Below, one piece after another: positions 19,410 through 26,562 of a stretch of DNA of 64,000 bases. A program made the translations under genes and the position numbers. Source of the DNA: Hymenobacter edaphi (lineage in GTDB: Bacteria; Bacteroidota; Bacteroidia; Cytophagales; Hymenobacteraceae); the NCBI RefSeq assembly GCF_003258365.1, contig NZ_QHKM01000007.1, forward strand, positions 1 through 64,000. The letters are read 5' to 3'. The stretch's first letter is position 1. Every line of letters begins with the position of its first letter. A model generated the notes under the pieces. It was not told the DNA's origin, made no database searches, and was given only the letters and a program-made list of their open reading frames with translations.

Positions 19410-19991
19410 TTACTCAAAATTGACCGTCGGGGCTTTCTGGGCCGAGGCATCGGCTTCGAAGTAGGGCTTCTGGGCGAAGCCGAACATGCCCGCAAACAGG
19501 TTGTTGGGGAAGGAGCGCACGTAGGTGTTGTACTCGTTGGTGGCCTCGTTAAATTTCTGGCGCTCCACGTTGATGCGGTTTTCGGTGCCCTCGATCTGGG
19601 CCTGCAGCTCCTGGAAGTTGGCGTTGGCCTTCAGGTCGGGGTAGTTTTCGGATACGGCCAGCAGCCGGCCCAGCCCGGCCGATACCTGGCTCTGGGCCTC
19701 CTGGAATTTCTTGATGTTCTCGGGCGTCAGCTGGTCGGCCGAGAGCTGCACGCTGGTAGCCTTGGCGCGGGCCTCAATGACCTGCGTCAGCGTCGACTTT
19801 TCGAAGTTGGCGGCGCCCTTCACCGTATTCACCAGGTTCGGAATCAGGTCGGAGCGGCGCTGGTAGCTGTTCTGCACGTTGGCCCACTGGCCTTTCACTT
19901 TCTGGTCCAGCTCGACCATGGTGTTGTAGCCGCACGACGACTGCGAGAGCAGCACAACCAGGCCGGCGAAGTAGAGGAGGAGGCGTTTCAT
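19410..19991 (-). CDS. lemA: LemA family protein
   Basis: The 193-residue protein starts with a membrane or lipoprotein signal (LVVLLSQSSCGYN, Cys21) and continues with the helical LemA domain: 'VKGQWANVQNSYQRRSDLIPNLVNTVKGAANFEKSTLTQVIEARAKA' and the conserved 'NRINVERQKFNEATNEYNTYVRSFPNNLFA' block. LemA is a conserved helical-bundle protein of unclear role attached to the membrane. Together with the two TPM proteins it forms a probable three-gene operon. Confidence 0.93.
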   Translation of the reverse strand: MKRLLLYFAGLVVLLSQSSCGYNTMVELDQKVKGQWANVQNSYQRRSDLIPNLVNTVKGAANFEKSTLTQVIEARAKATSVQLSADQLTPENIKKFQEAQSQVSAGLGRLLAVSENYPDLKANANFQELQAQIEGTENRINVERQKFNEATNEYNTYVRSFPNNLFAGMFGFAQKPYFEADASAQKAPTVNFE

Positions 19992-20076
19992 GGGTTGTTT
20001 GGAGTAAATGGGGATGTGGAAGAGAGAAGGTCGGGGTTCGGGAACAAATGCCGGGCTGGCGGTTTATACGCCCGGA

Positions 20077-20157
20077 CCGGCGCTGCAAAGTACGGATTCA
20101 TAGCCCGGCGGTTATATCTGCGCGCTCCGGCCGCGAATCCGTATTTTGCAGCGCCGG
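20077..20157. promoter_or_regulatory. divergent promoter palindrome
   Basis: Arms 20077-20099 and 20135-20157 are reverse complements with a single mismatch. Each arm contains a -7-like box pointing outward or inward (TACTTTG on the minus strand, TATTTTG on the plus strand), between lemA (minus) and the nucleotidyltransferase (plus). It may be a shared divergent promoter/operator. Confidence 0.5.
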
Positions 20158-20162
20158 TTTTG

Positions 20163-20254
20163 TGATGAGTTGATGAGCCGATGAGTAGCTGACGGGATAA
20201 TCTGATCCGGTCACTACCCATCCACTCGCCCTCTCATCTACTCATCTACTCATC
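20163..20254. repeat. hairpin made of tandem GATGAGT words
   Basis: The left arm 20163-20187 contains GATGAGT-like words and the right arm 20233-20254 contains ACTCATC-like words in tandem. It lies in the leader of the nucleotidyltransferase gene, ending eight bases before its ATG, and would sequester the ribosome-binding region if formed. Confidence 0.75.
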
Positions 20255-20261
20255 CACCCCC

Positions 20262-21275
20262 ATGAAAGCCATTATCCCCGTCGCGGGCATCGGGTCGCGT
20301 TTGCGGCCGCACACCCACACCCAGCCCAAGTCGCTGGTGCCGGTGGCGGGCACGCCCATTCTGGGCCACATCATCGACCGGCTGGTGGCCGCGGGCATTC
20401 AGGATTTCGTGTTCATCGTCGGCTACCTCGGCGAGAAGGTGGAGCGCTACGTGCGCCGCTGCTACCCCCAGCTGCGCGTCGATTTCGTGGTGCAGGAGCC
20501 GCGCGAGGGCATCGGCCACGCGCTGTGGCTGGCCCGCGAGAAGTTTCAGCACGAGCCGGAGCCCATCCTCATTCAGCTCGGCGACACCATCGTCGACGTG
20601 GATTTGCGCGAAATCATCAACCGCCAGGGCACCGTGCTGGCCGTGAAGGAAGTGAAGACGCCCTCGGCCTTCGGGGTGGTGGAAACCGGCCCCGGCGGCC
20701 GCGTGACCAAGGCCGTGGAGAAGCCGCGCATTCCGAAGTCCAACTACGCCCTCGTCGGCCTCTACCGCATCGACAACCCCGCCTGGCTGGCCGCGGCCCT
20801 GGAGCGCATCATCGAGGAAGACCGCCGCACCCACCACGAGTTCTACCTCACCGATGCCCTGATGCTCATGATCGAGCAGGGCGCCGAAATGACCACCTGG
20901 GTGGTCGACAGCTGGTTTGACTGCGGCCGCAAGGACACCCTGCTCGAAGCCAACGCCCGCCTGCTCAACCGCCCCGAGCACCTGCAGCCCGCCGAGGAGT
21001 ACTCCTTCCCGAACACGGTCATCATCCCGCCCGTCAGCATCGCCCGCGACTGCGCCATCAGCAACAGCATCATCGGCCCGAACGTGGCCATTGGCGAGCG
21101 GACCATCATTCAGAATACCATCCTGAGCAACAGCATCATCGGCGCCTACTCCGAGCTGCGCTCCGCCGTCATGCACGACTGCATCGTGGGTTCCGACGCC
21201 TCCTTCCGCGGCCTGAACCACAGCCTGAACATCGGCGACAACACCGAAATCGACTACACCGTGACGGGCAGCTAA
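20262..21275 (+). CDS. sugar-phosphate nucleotidyltransferase with beta-helix C-terminus
   Basis: The 337-residue enzyme begins with the pyrophosphorylase signature GIGSRLRPHTHTQPKSLVPV (residues ~8-27) that binds the NTP. 'IQLGDTIVDVDL' marks the metal-binding Asp, and 'EKPRIPKSNYALVGLYRI' the sugar pocket. Residues ~245-337 contain hexapeptide repeats of a left-handed beta-helix ('CAISNSIIGPNVAIGERTIIQNTIL'). It makes an NDP-sugar (glucose, mannose or related) from the sugar 1-phosphate. The best match in layout is RmlA/GlmU-like archaeal-type glucose-1-phosphate thymidylyltransferases; the exact nucleotide is not readable. Confidence 0.88.
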   Translation: MKAIIPVAGIGSRLRPHTHTQPKSLVPVAGTPILGHIIDRLVAAGIQDFVFIVGYLGEKVERYVRRCYPQLRVDFVVQEPREGIGHALWLAREKFQHEPEPILIQLGDTIVDVDLREIINRQGTVLAVKEVKTPSAFGVVETGPGGRVTKAVEKPRIPKSNYALVGLYRIDNPAWLAAALERIIEEDRRTHHEFYLTDALMLMIEQGAEMTTWVVDSWFDCGRKDTLLEANARLLNRPEHLQPAEEYSFPNTVIIPPVSIARDCAISNSIIGPNVAIGERTIIQNTILSNSIIGAYSELRSAVMHDCIVGSDASFRGLNHSLNIGDNTEIDYTVTGS

Positions 21276-21307
21276 GTCCTAAGCCGAGCAGCGGTAGCCC
21301 CGCGCTG

Positions 21308-21545
21308 GCATTGCGAGGACGAAGGACGTTCCGCGCACCAAGCGGCGTCAATCCTTGCTCGCGCGGCACGCCGCCACCCCCGGCAGAAACCGAACACGGC
21401 CCCGCCCGAACCTGGCGTCTGCAGGTTTCGGGCGGGGCCGTGTTCGGGCTAATGCTTTTTCGGTTTGTAGGTATCGAGTCGTCGTACCGCGCGAGGAACG
21501 ATTGACTACGTCTTCCTGCGGCTGCCGCGCTTGGCTCGCAATGAC
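21308..21545. repeat. nested inverted-repeat element enclosing a terminator hairpin
   Basis: An imperfect outer inverted repeat of about 62 bases (21308-21370 and 21484-21545; ends CATTGCGAG and CTCGCAATG) encloses an inner 25-base stem (21390-21414 with 21422-21447, one bulged T). The inner stem is followed by GCTTTTT and should terminate the upstream nucleotidyltransferase transcript. The outer arms resemble palindromic intergenic repeats that are widespread in Hymenobacter-like genomes. This explains most of the 301-base gap. Confidence 0.75.
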
Positions 21546-21576
21546 TGCCGGTGCCGCTCCGCGGGCAGCCGTTGTT

Positions 21577-22038
21577 TCACGGCGACAACATGCCGGGCTC
21601 CACGCTGGCTTCCCATTCCTGCTGCAGCTGCCCGGCCACGGCGTCGGAGCCGGTAAGCCATTCGAGGGCGGTCATGGGGTCGGCGAAGAACTGCAGGATG
21701 CGCTGCAGCGAGTGGCCCACCGGCAGCAGGCCTTCGAGCACCATCAGGTTGTAGGGGTCGTCGGCCACGACGGCAATGCGGCGCACGTCGGTGTCGGCCA
21801 GGGCCGGAATCCAGGTTTCCTCCAGCCACAGCTGGTCTTCCACCGCCAGCGGGGCCGCGCTCAGTTCCACCAACCAGCAGGTGGCGTGGTACTGCTGGGC
21901 CAGCTCCAGCAACGACTCGTGCACGCTCTGAAACAAGCTCAGCCCGGCAAACCGTTCGACGCCATTCCAGCGGTGGCGCAGCACGCCCCGGTCCCAGTCG
22001 TGCTGCACGCACACAAAATCACTGACGGTGTAAATCAT
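21577..22038 (-). CDS. hypothetical protein, paralogue of the one at 51912
   Basis: The 153-residue product has no signal peptide and alternates helices and strands. A conserved core 'LLELAQQYHATCWLVELSAAPLAVEDQLWLEETWIPALADTDVRRIAVVADDPYNLMVLEGLL' matches the second copy in the window at 51912-52352 ('LLHQHAIESWVIDLNGLPNLGLDDQIWLSDEVLPTLA'), ending in 'ALEWL' versus 'ALDWL'. Both resemble the STAS/SpoIIAA-like alpha/beta fold of small stand-alone regulators in Hymenobacter relatives. The ATG at 22038 fits the paralogue; an ATG at 22125 would add 29 unrelated residues. No function is known. Confidence 0.7.
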   Translation of the reverse strand: MIYTVSDFVCVQHDWDRGVLRHRWNGVERFAGLSLFQSVHESLLELAQQYHATCWLVELSAAPLAVEDQLWLEETWIPALADTDVRRIAVVADDPYNLMVLEGLLPVGHSLQRILQFFADPMTALEWLTGSDAVAGQLQQEWEASVEPGMLSP

Positions 22039-22306
22039 ATCGGTGGAGTACAGCCCAAGGGGGTGAAGCAAGGTGTACGCAAGGGCTCGGTAGTTGGATT
22101 GGTAAATAAAAGGGTGTTTTATCATTTTGCTGGGTTATTGCGGCAGAAAATATGCGCTGGCTGTTTCCAATCGTTGTTTCATTCTGGGAAGACTCGCCGG
22201 GAAATAAAATTTTCTCGTGATTCGCTCGTTCCAAAGCACAACCTCTTTCCCGCCTCAGCAGTACGCTGCTTTGCGCCGCCGCGTGGCGGTGCGTATGTTC
22301 GGACCG

Positions 22307-23659
22307 ATGCGCATTCCCTTCTTCGTCCGCCACACCCTGCCGGCCGCGGCCCTGCTGCTGGCCGGCTGCTATTCCCGCTCCGATATCCAGCAGGAGCAAC
22401 AGGCGGAAACACCCGCCCAAACCGAAAAACCCGCGCCGACCGCGCCCACCGAAGCGCGCCAGCCCGCCGCCAAAGCGCCGGCTCCCGCGGCGGCCGGCTT
22501 TCCGCAGGTCAACGTGTTTCTGGAAGTTTCCGGCTCCATGCAGGGCTTCATGCCCACCGCCGGCGCCGATGGCCGCACCACGCAGTTTCAGCAGCAGGTA
22601 TCGGAGTGGCTGTCGGGCCTGGAGCGCGACGCCCGCGTGGAGCAGCGCCGCTACTTCCGCATTGCCGACCGGCCCCTGACCGACTCCTATAAGTCCCTGA
22701 GCGAAACCGTGCGCCGCGGCATCAGCCAGCCGGCCCGCAGCACCAGCATTCCGGCCATTCTCGACACGGTGGCCAACCGCTACCTCCAGGACGGGGCCGT
22801 CAGCGTCATTATCTCCGACTTCATCTACTCGCCCGAGCGCGCCGGCGACGTGCCCTACATCAACACCGACATTGCCGACGCGCTGGCCCGCAGCCGCAAA
22901 GACCTGGCCGTGTCGGTCTACGCCTTCACCTCCGACTTCCGCGGCACCTACTACCCGGCTTTGAAGGGCCGCGTGGGCAAAGTGCCCAACTGCTGCCCCG
23001 AGCCCGTGCCCTACTACATGTGGGTGCTGGGCCCGGCCGCGCTGGTTGGGCAGTTCGATGCCTCCCTGATGAAGGGCCTGCCGGGCGAACAGGCGCACTT
23101 TGGCTTGCCGGCGCTGGAAGTGCCCAGCGCGGTGCTCAGCCGCTACGGGCGCAAGGGCAGCTGGTTTGTGGCCGACGCGGGCAAGCAGGCCGGCGCCTCC
23201 GGCCACGCGGTGGCCATCGAGGACGCCTCGGCCCAGGAGCCGGTTGAGTTCGTGGTCGGGCTGGACCTGAACCAGCTGCCCGAGCTGTTTCAGACGCCGG
23301 CCTACCTGCAGAAAAACCTGGCCCTGCGCGGCAATACCACCGAAGCCAAGGTGCTGAAAGTGGCCGCCGCTACCGAAGCCACCAAGCGCAGCGGCGGCCC
23401 CGAAGCGTCCTATACGCACTTTGTGACGGTGCGCGTGACCGGCAAGCCCCGCAGCCAGCAGGCGCTGACGCTGGCCTTACCCGCCGCCCGCCCCGCTTGG
23501 GTGGAAAAGTGGACGACCACCGACGACAGCCGCCCTGGCCCTCAGACCTTTGCCCTCAGCCGGCAGCTCGACGGCCTGCAAAAGCTGCTGGCCGGCCGGC
23601 AGGCTGGCACGAATGCTGCCGATGTACTGCGCGTGCCGCTGACCGTACAACCCGATTAG
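22307..23659 (+). CDS. von Willebrand A-like lipoprotein, first gene of the motor cluster
   Basis: The 450-residue product has a lipoprotein signal (LLAGC, Cys21), a Pro/Ala/Thr-rich linker (about 25-65), and a domain starting 'VNVFLEVSGSMQGFM'. This looks like the MIDAS motif DxSxS of von Willebrand A domains with the first Asp replaced by Glu73, followed by Ser75 and Ser77. A second acidic site, Asp171 in VIISDFIYS, sits where vWA domains have their MIDAS aspartate. The C-terminal ~200 residues are beta-rich and unrecognised. It is the first of a co-directional run of genes to 34716. ATG 22307 is preferred to ATG 22295 by the signal peptide. Its partner is presumably in the same envelope complex. 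Confidence 0.7.
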   Translation: MRIPFFVRHTLPAAALLLAGCYSRSDIQQEQQAETPAQTEKPAPTAPTEARQPAAKAPAPAAAGFPQVNVFLEVSGSMQGFMPTAGADGRTTQFQQQVSEWLSGLERDARVEQRRYFRIADRPLTDSYKSLSETVRRGISQPARSTSIPAILDTVANRYLQDGAVSVIISDFIYSPERAGDVPYINTDIADALARSRKDLAVSVYAFTSDFRGTYYPALKGRVGKVPNCCPEPVPYYMWVLGPAALVGQFDASLMKGLPGEQAHFGLPALEVPSAVLSRYGRKGSWFVADAGKQAGASGHAVAIEDASAQEPVEFVVGLDLNQLPELFQTPAYLQKNLALRGNTTEAKVLKVAAATEATKRSGGPEASYTHFVTVRVTGKPRSQQALTLALPAARPAWVEKWTTTDDSRPGPQTFALSRQLDGLQKLLAGRQAGTNAADVLRVPLTVQPD

Positions 23660-23767
23660 AGAACGTAGAATTGAGTGCCGGTAGCCCCCACCGCTCGGCT
23701 CGGTTTTCGGCTTCGTTTCGTACTTCTCCGTTCTACTACTCCTGCTCTAAGCACTCCACCCTCCTCC

Positions 23768-24160
23768 ATGAAAGGCTTTTTCCGCGCCCTCTACGAAGTC
23801 ATTGGCTCACCGCAGCCCTCCTCCGAAGTGCCCGTGTACCGCGAGGTTATCTTCCCCAACATCGGCCTGCTGAACCTGGGCATCACGCTGGTCCTGCTGG
23901 TGCTGTTTTACCTGGTCATCAACCGCTGGATGCGCGTAGCCACCTTCAGCCGGCCCAGCCACTGGGCCATCATGCTGGTGCTGAATGTCATCATTGCCTT
24001 CGTCATTGTGCTGGCCCAGGTGAACGGGCAGAACGTGGTGTCGCACTCCTACGTGTACTGGCTGGCGTTGCTGAATGCCCTGTACGCGGCCCTGTTCTTT
24101 TTCCTCTTCTCCCTGATTTTCCGCAAGCTGTCCGTCAATGCCAGCACCACGCCGTTTTAG
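23768..24160 (+). CDS. three-helix inner-membrane protein of the motor cluster
   Basis: The 130-residue product has a short cytoplasmic N-terminus (KGFFRALYEVIGSPQPSSEVPVYREVIFP) and three hydrophobic segments at about residues 37-57, 68-88 and 98-121, ending in a short basic and polar tail. No family is recognised. It starts 108 bases after the vWA-like gene and overlaps the next small frame by 23 bases. It may anchor cytosolic parts of the system to the membrane. Confidence 0.7.
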   Translation: MKGFFRALYEVIGSPQPSSEVPVYREVIFPNIGLLNLGITLVLLVLFYLVINRWMRVATFSRPSHWAIMLVLNVIIAFVIVLAQVNGQNVVSHSYVYWLALLNALYAALFFFLFSLIFRKLSVNASTTPF

Positions 24161-24338
24161 CAGCCGCTCCCGCGGCCCCGTCCCCCGGACTTCGGAACGC
24201 CCCGGCCCCACGCGCTTTGCGCGCAGCGGCTGGCTGGAAGGTGTAAGTGGGCTGCTGGAATTGGTCGAACCGGTTTATTACCTCGTTAGAGGCATCGGCG
24301 CGGTGCTGGTCTTCGTGGCCCAGATTTTTGGCGACTAA
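24138..24338 (+). CDS. small amphipathic protein overlapping its neighbours
   Basis: The 66-residue frame starts inside the preceding gene (23-base overlap) and ends 29 bases before the tubulin-like gene. The first 28 residues are Arg/Pro-rich; residues ~33-66 (WLEGVSGLLELVEPVYYLVRGIGAVLVFVAQIFGD) form a likely membrane or amphipathic helix. The tight fit between two operon genes supports translation, but the ATG may be wrong and no homologue is known to me. Confidence 0.45.
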   Translation: MPAPRRFSSRSRGPVPRTSERPGPTRFARSGWLEGVSGLLELVEPVYYLVRGIGAVLVFVAQIFGD

Positions 24339-24367
24339 GCAGCTTGCCGCTCCCAACACAGAACGCA

Positions 24368-25810
24368 ATGGCTAAACTCTTTCTTTTCGGCATCGGCGGC
24401 ACCGGCTCCCGGGTGGTCCGCTCCCTCACGATGCTGCTGGCCGCGGGCGTCGACCTGCCCAACTGCCAGCAGGTGGTGCCCATCATCATCGACCCAGACG
24501 CGCAGAACGCGGACATGAACCGCACCGTGCAGCTGCTGCAAACCTACCAGCAGATTCATAAGCGGATGGGGCCGCGCGAGGAGGGCTTCTTCAAAACCGA
24601 TATCAGCACGCTCTCCTCCATCAGCCAGGACGTGAACGGCTCGGTGAAGGACACTTTCGTGTTCGATTTCGGCGGCATCAACCGCTCCTTCCGCGACTAC
24701 CTGGGCTACAACAACCTGCCGGTGGAATCGAAGGCCTTGGTGGAGGCGCTGTTTACCCAGGATAACCTGGAAAGCCCGCTGACCATCGGCTTCCGCGGCT
24801 CGCCCAACGTGGGCTCGGTGGTGCTGAACCGCATCGTGGAGTCGCCGGAAATGCGGTTTTTCGCCGACAACTTCCAGCAGGACGACCGGGTGTTCTTCAT
24901 CAGCAGCATCTTCGGCGGCACCGGCGCCTCGGGCTTCCCGCTGCTGCTCAAGAACCTGAAGGACCCCAATACGCGCCTCTCGAATGCCCGCTACCTGCGC
25001 GACGCCCTCACCGGGGCCGTGACGGTGATGCCCTACTTCGCCCTGCAGAGCGAGGACAACCAGGTCATCGACTCCAACAACTTCCTGACGAAGACCAAGG
25101 CGGCCCTCGGCTACTACGAAAACCACCTGCAGGGCCTCGACGCGCTCTACTACCTGGCCGACACGCCCGACACGCCCTACGACAACCAGCCGGGCGGCAC
25201 CGGGCAGCGCAACAAGGCCCACATCATCGAGCTGCTGGCCGCGCTGAGCATCGTGGATTTCATGAGCTACTCGGCCGCCGACATCCGCTCGAACAACGGC
25301 CCGCTGTTCCACGAATTCGGCCTGGAGACGGACACGCCCGACGTGCAGTTTCAGCACCTGCCCACCGAAACCAAGGAGCAGGTGGCCCAGCACCTGACGC
25401 AGCTGCTGTACTTCTCGCGCTACCACAAGCAGCACATGGGCACCGACGAGGCGCCCTACGCCAAGAACCTGAACCTGCAGTACGCGCAGAAAAACGAGCC
25501 CATCTTCCGGCAGCTGGAGCAGTTTCTGCACAGCCCCGACTTCGGCGTGGACGCCTGGCTGACCGAGCTGAGCCAGAACCGCCGCTCCTTCCGCCCCTTC
25601 GACCTGAACACCGACGACTTCAACCTGATGATCCAGGGCAAGCCGATTGAAACGGGCTTCTTCAGCAAAGGCATCAGCCGCAACTACCTGCTCGACGCGC
25701 TGAACACCCGCGAAAAGAAGGTGCAGGACGCCGACAACTTCCGCAAGCTCATCACGCTGATGTATGACGTGACGGATGAGGCATTCAAGGATAAGGTGAA
25801 GGTGGTGTAG
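24368..25810 (+). CDS. tubulin/FtsZ-superfamily-like GTPase of the motor cluster
   Basis: The 480-residue product opens MAKLFLFGIGGTGSRVVRSL, a Rossmann-like strand with a glycine loop (residues 8-13) as in the tubulin/FtsZ fold. A second loop FGGTGASG (about 182-189, after 'DRVFFISSI') matches the tubulin signature GGGTG[ST]G, which binds the GTP phosphates. This combination is found in the Pfam 'Tubulin like' family (Tubulin_2). Cell-division ftsZ is unlikely: the T7-type synergy loop, dcw cluster and C-terminal FtsA-binding peptide are not seen. Family members are associated with membrane remodelling in the literature, but their roles are unproven. Whether it polymerises cannot be told from sequence. 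Confidence 0.72.
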   Translation: MAKLFLFGIGGTGSRVVRSLTMLLAAGVDLPNCQQVVPIIIDPDAQNADMNRTVQLLQTYQQIHKRMGPREEGFFKTDISTLSSISQDVNGSVKDTFVFDFGGINRSFRDYLGYNNLPVESKALVEALFTQDNLESPLTIGFRGSPNVGSVVLNRIVESPEMRFFADNFQQDDRVFFISSIFGGTGASGFPLLLKNLKDPNTRLSNARYLRDALTGAVTVMPYFALQSEDNQVIDSNNFLTKTKAALGYYENHLQGLDALYYLADTPDTPYDNQPGGTGQRNKAHIIELLAALSIVDFMSYSAADIRSNNGPLFHEFGLETDTPDVQFQHLPTETKEQVAQHLTQLLYFSRYHKQHMGTDEAPYAKNLNLQYAQKNEPIFRQLEQFLHSPDFGVDAWLTELSQNRRSFRPFDLNTDDFNLMIQGKPIETGFFSKGISRNYLLDALNTREKKVQDADNFRKLITLMYDVTDEAFKDKVKVV

Positions 25811-25876
25811 CGCCTCACCCCCCGGCCCCCTCTCCGAAAAGGAGAGGGGGAGCCTGACGCTCGTCTGATAAAAGAA

Positions 25877-25915
25877 CGTCATGCTGAGCTTGTCGAAGCA
25901 TCTCTACCGCTTCGT
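25877..25915. repeat. REP-like family B, left arm (inverted with 26388-26426)
   Basis: This 39-base unit is the exact reverse complement of 26388-26426 and is identical to 32168-32206. The two inverted copies bracket a single small gene (25954-26376) inserted between the tubulin-like and actin-like genes. Confidence 0.9.
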
Positions 25916-25953
25916 TGAGCTATAAAAACGGCCCGCGACCCAAACGCTTTGTA

Positions 25954-26376
25954 ATGGCAGAATATCCAAACGTTAAAGACGCAAGCCTGATCGGGACTTA
26001 TCCAGCCCTTGTTTCAGGAGGCGGTGGATATGTTTGGGATGATGTGCTGGAATATCGTGTCTGGTGTCATCCGCATGACGGAGCCCCTGACACTGAGGAT
26101 GGCAACGACTACTATTATGTCTTTGAGACATATGGAGAGGCGCTAGAATTCTCAGAAGCAACTCTTGGAGCGGAGCAGCCACTAGCGCTTATCGTTCAAG
26201 AGGAGTATATCGATGAGCCGGAGCCTGGTCAGTTTGCTCATATCAAAGCGCAAAGACTAACAGAGTGGCCCGTTGAATTTTTGAGCCGACCCAGAAGACA
26301 TGCGAATACCATTCCGGCCTTTTTCGCTCCAGATGCACCCAAAAACCGAGTCGACATACTGCGGGGCTTGGCCTGA
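25954..26376 (+). CDS. conserved hypothetical protein between inverted repeats
   Basis: The 140-residue product starts MAEYPNVKDASLIGTYPAL and is rich in Asp, Glu and Tyr ('WDDVLEYRVWCHPHDGAPDTEDGNDYYYVFETYGEALEFS'). Relatives in Bacteroidota are often labelled GCN5 acetyltransferase, but I see no acetyl-CoA motif, so I leave the function open. It is visibly more A/T-rich than the flanking genes, carries frequent A/T third positions, and sits between perfect 39-base inverted repeats. It therefore looks like an inserted passenger, not part of the motor machine. The ATG at 25954 is chosen because an upstream start would lie in the repeat. Confidence 0.75.
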   Translation: MAEYPNVKDASLIGTYPALVSGGGGYVWDDVLEYRVWCHPHDGAPDTEDGNDYYYVFETYGEALEFSEATLGAEQPLALIVQEEYIDEPEPGQFAHIKAQRLTEWPVEFLSRPRRHANTIPAFFAPDAPKNRVDILRGLA

Positions 26377-26387
26377 ATTAAAGCAGC

Positions 26388-26426
26388 AACGAAGCGGTAG
26401 AGATGCTTCGACAAGCTCAGCATGAC
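26388..26426. repeat. REP-like family B, right arm (inverted with 25877-25915)
   Basis: Exact inverted copy of 25877-25915, located 11 bases after the passenger gene's stop codon. Confidence 0.9.
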
Positions 26427-26562
26427 GGCCTCCGACTACGACGGCCTTTGGTCCTGATGCCCACCGATAATCGTTCAACGATTGTCAACTACCCCGCCCT
26501 TCGGGCACCCCTCCTCATCTGAGGAGGGGAGTTCGTTCTTCTAAACCGACTTCCTCCTTCGC

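Noticed and set aside
24368-25810. Cell-division protein FtsZ
   Set aside because: Neighbouring dcw genes and the FtsA-binding C-terminal peptide are missing, and the overall sequence is far from FtsZ.
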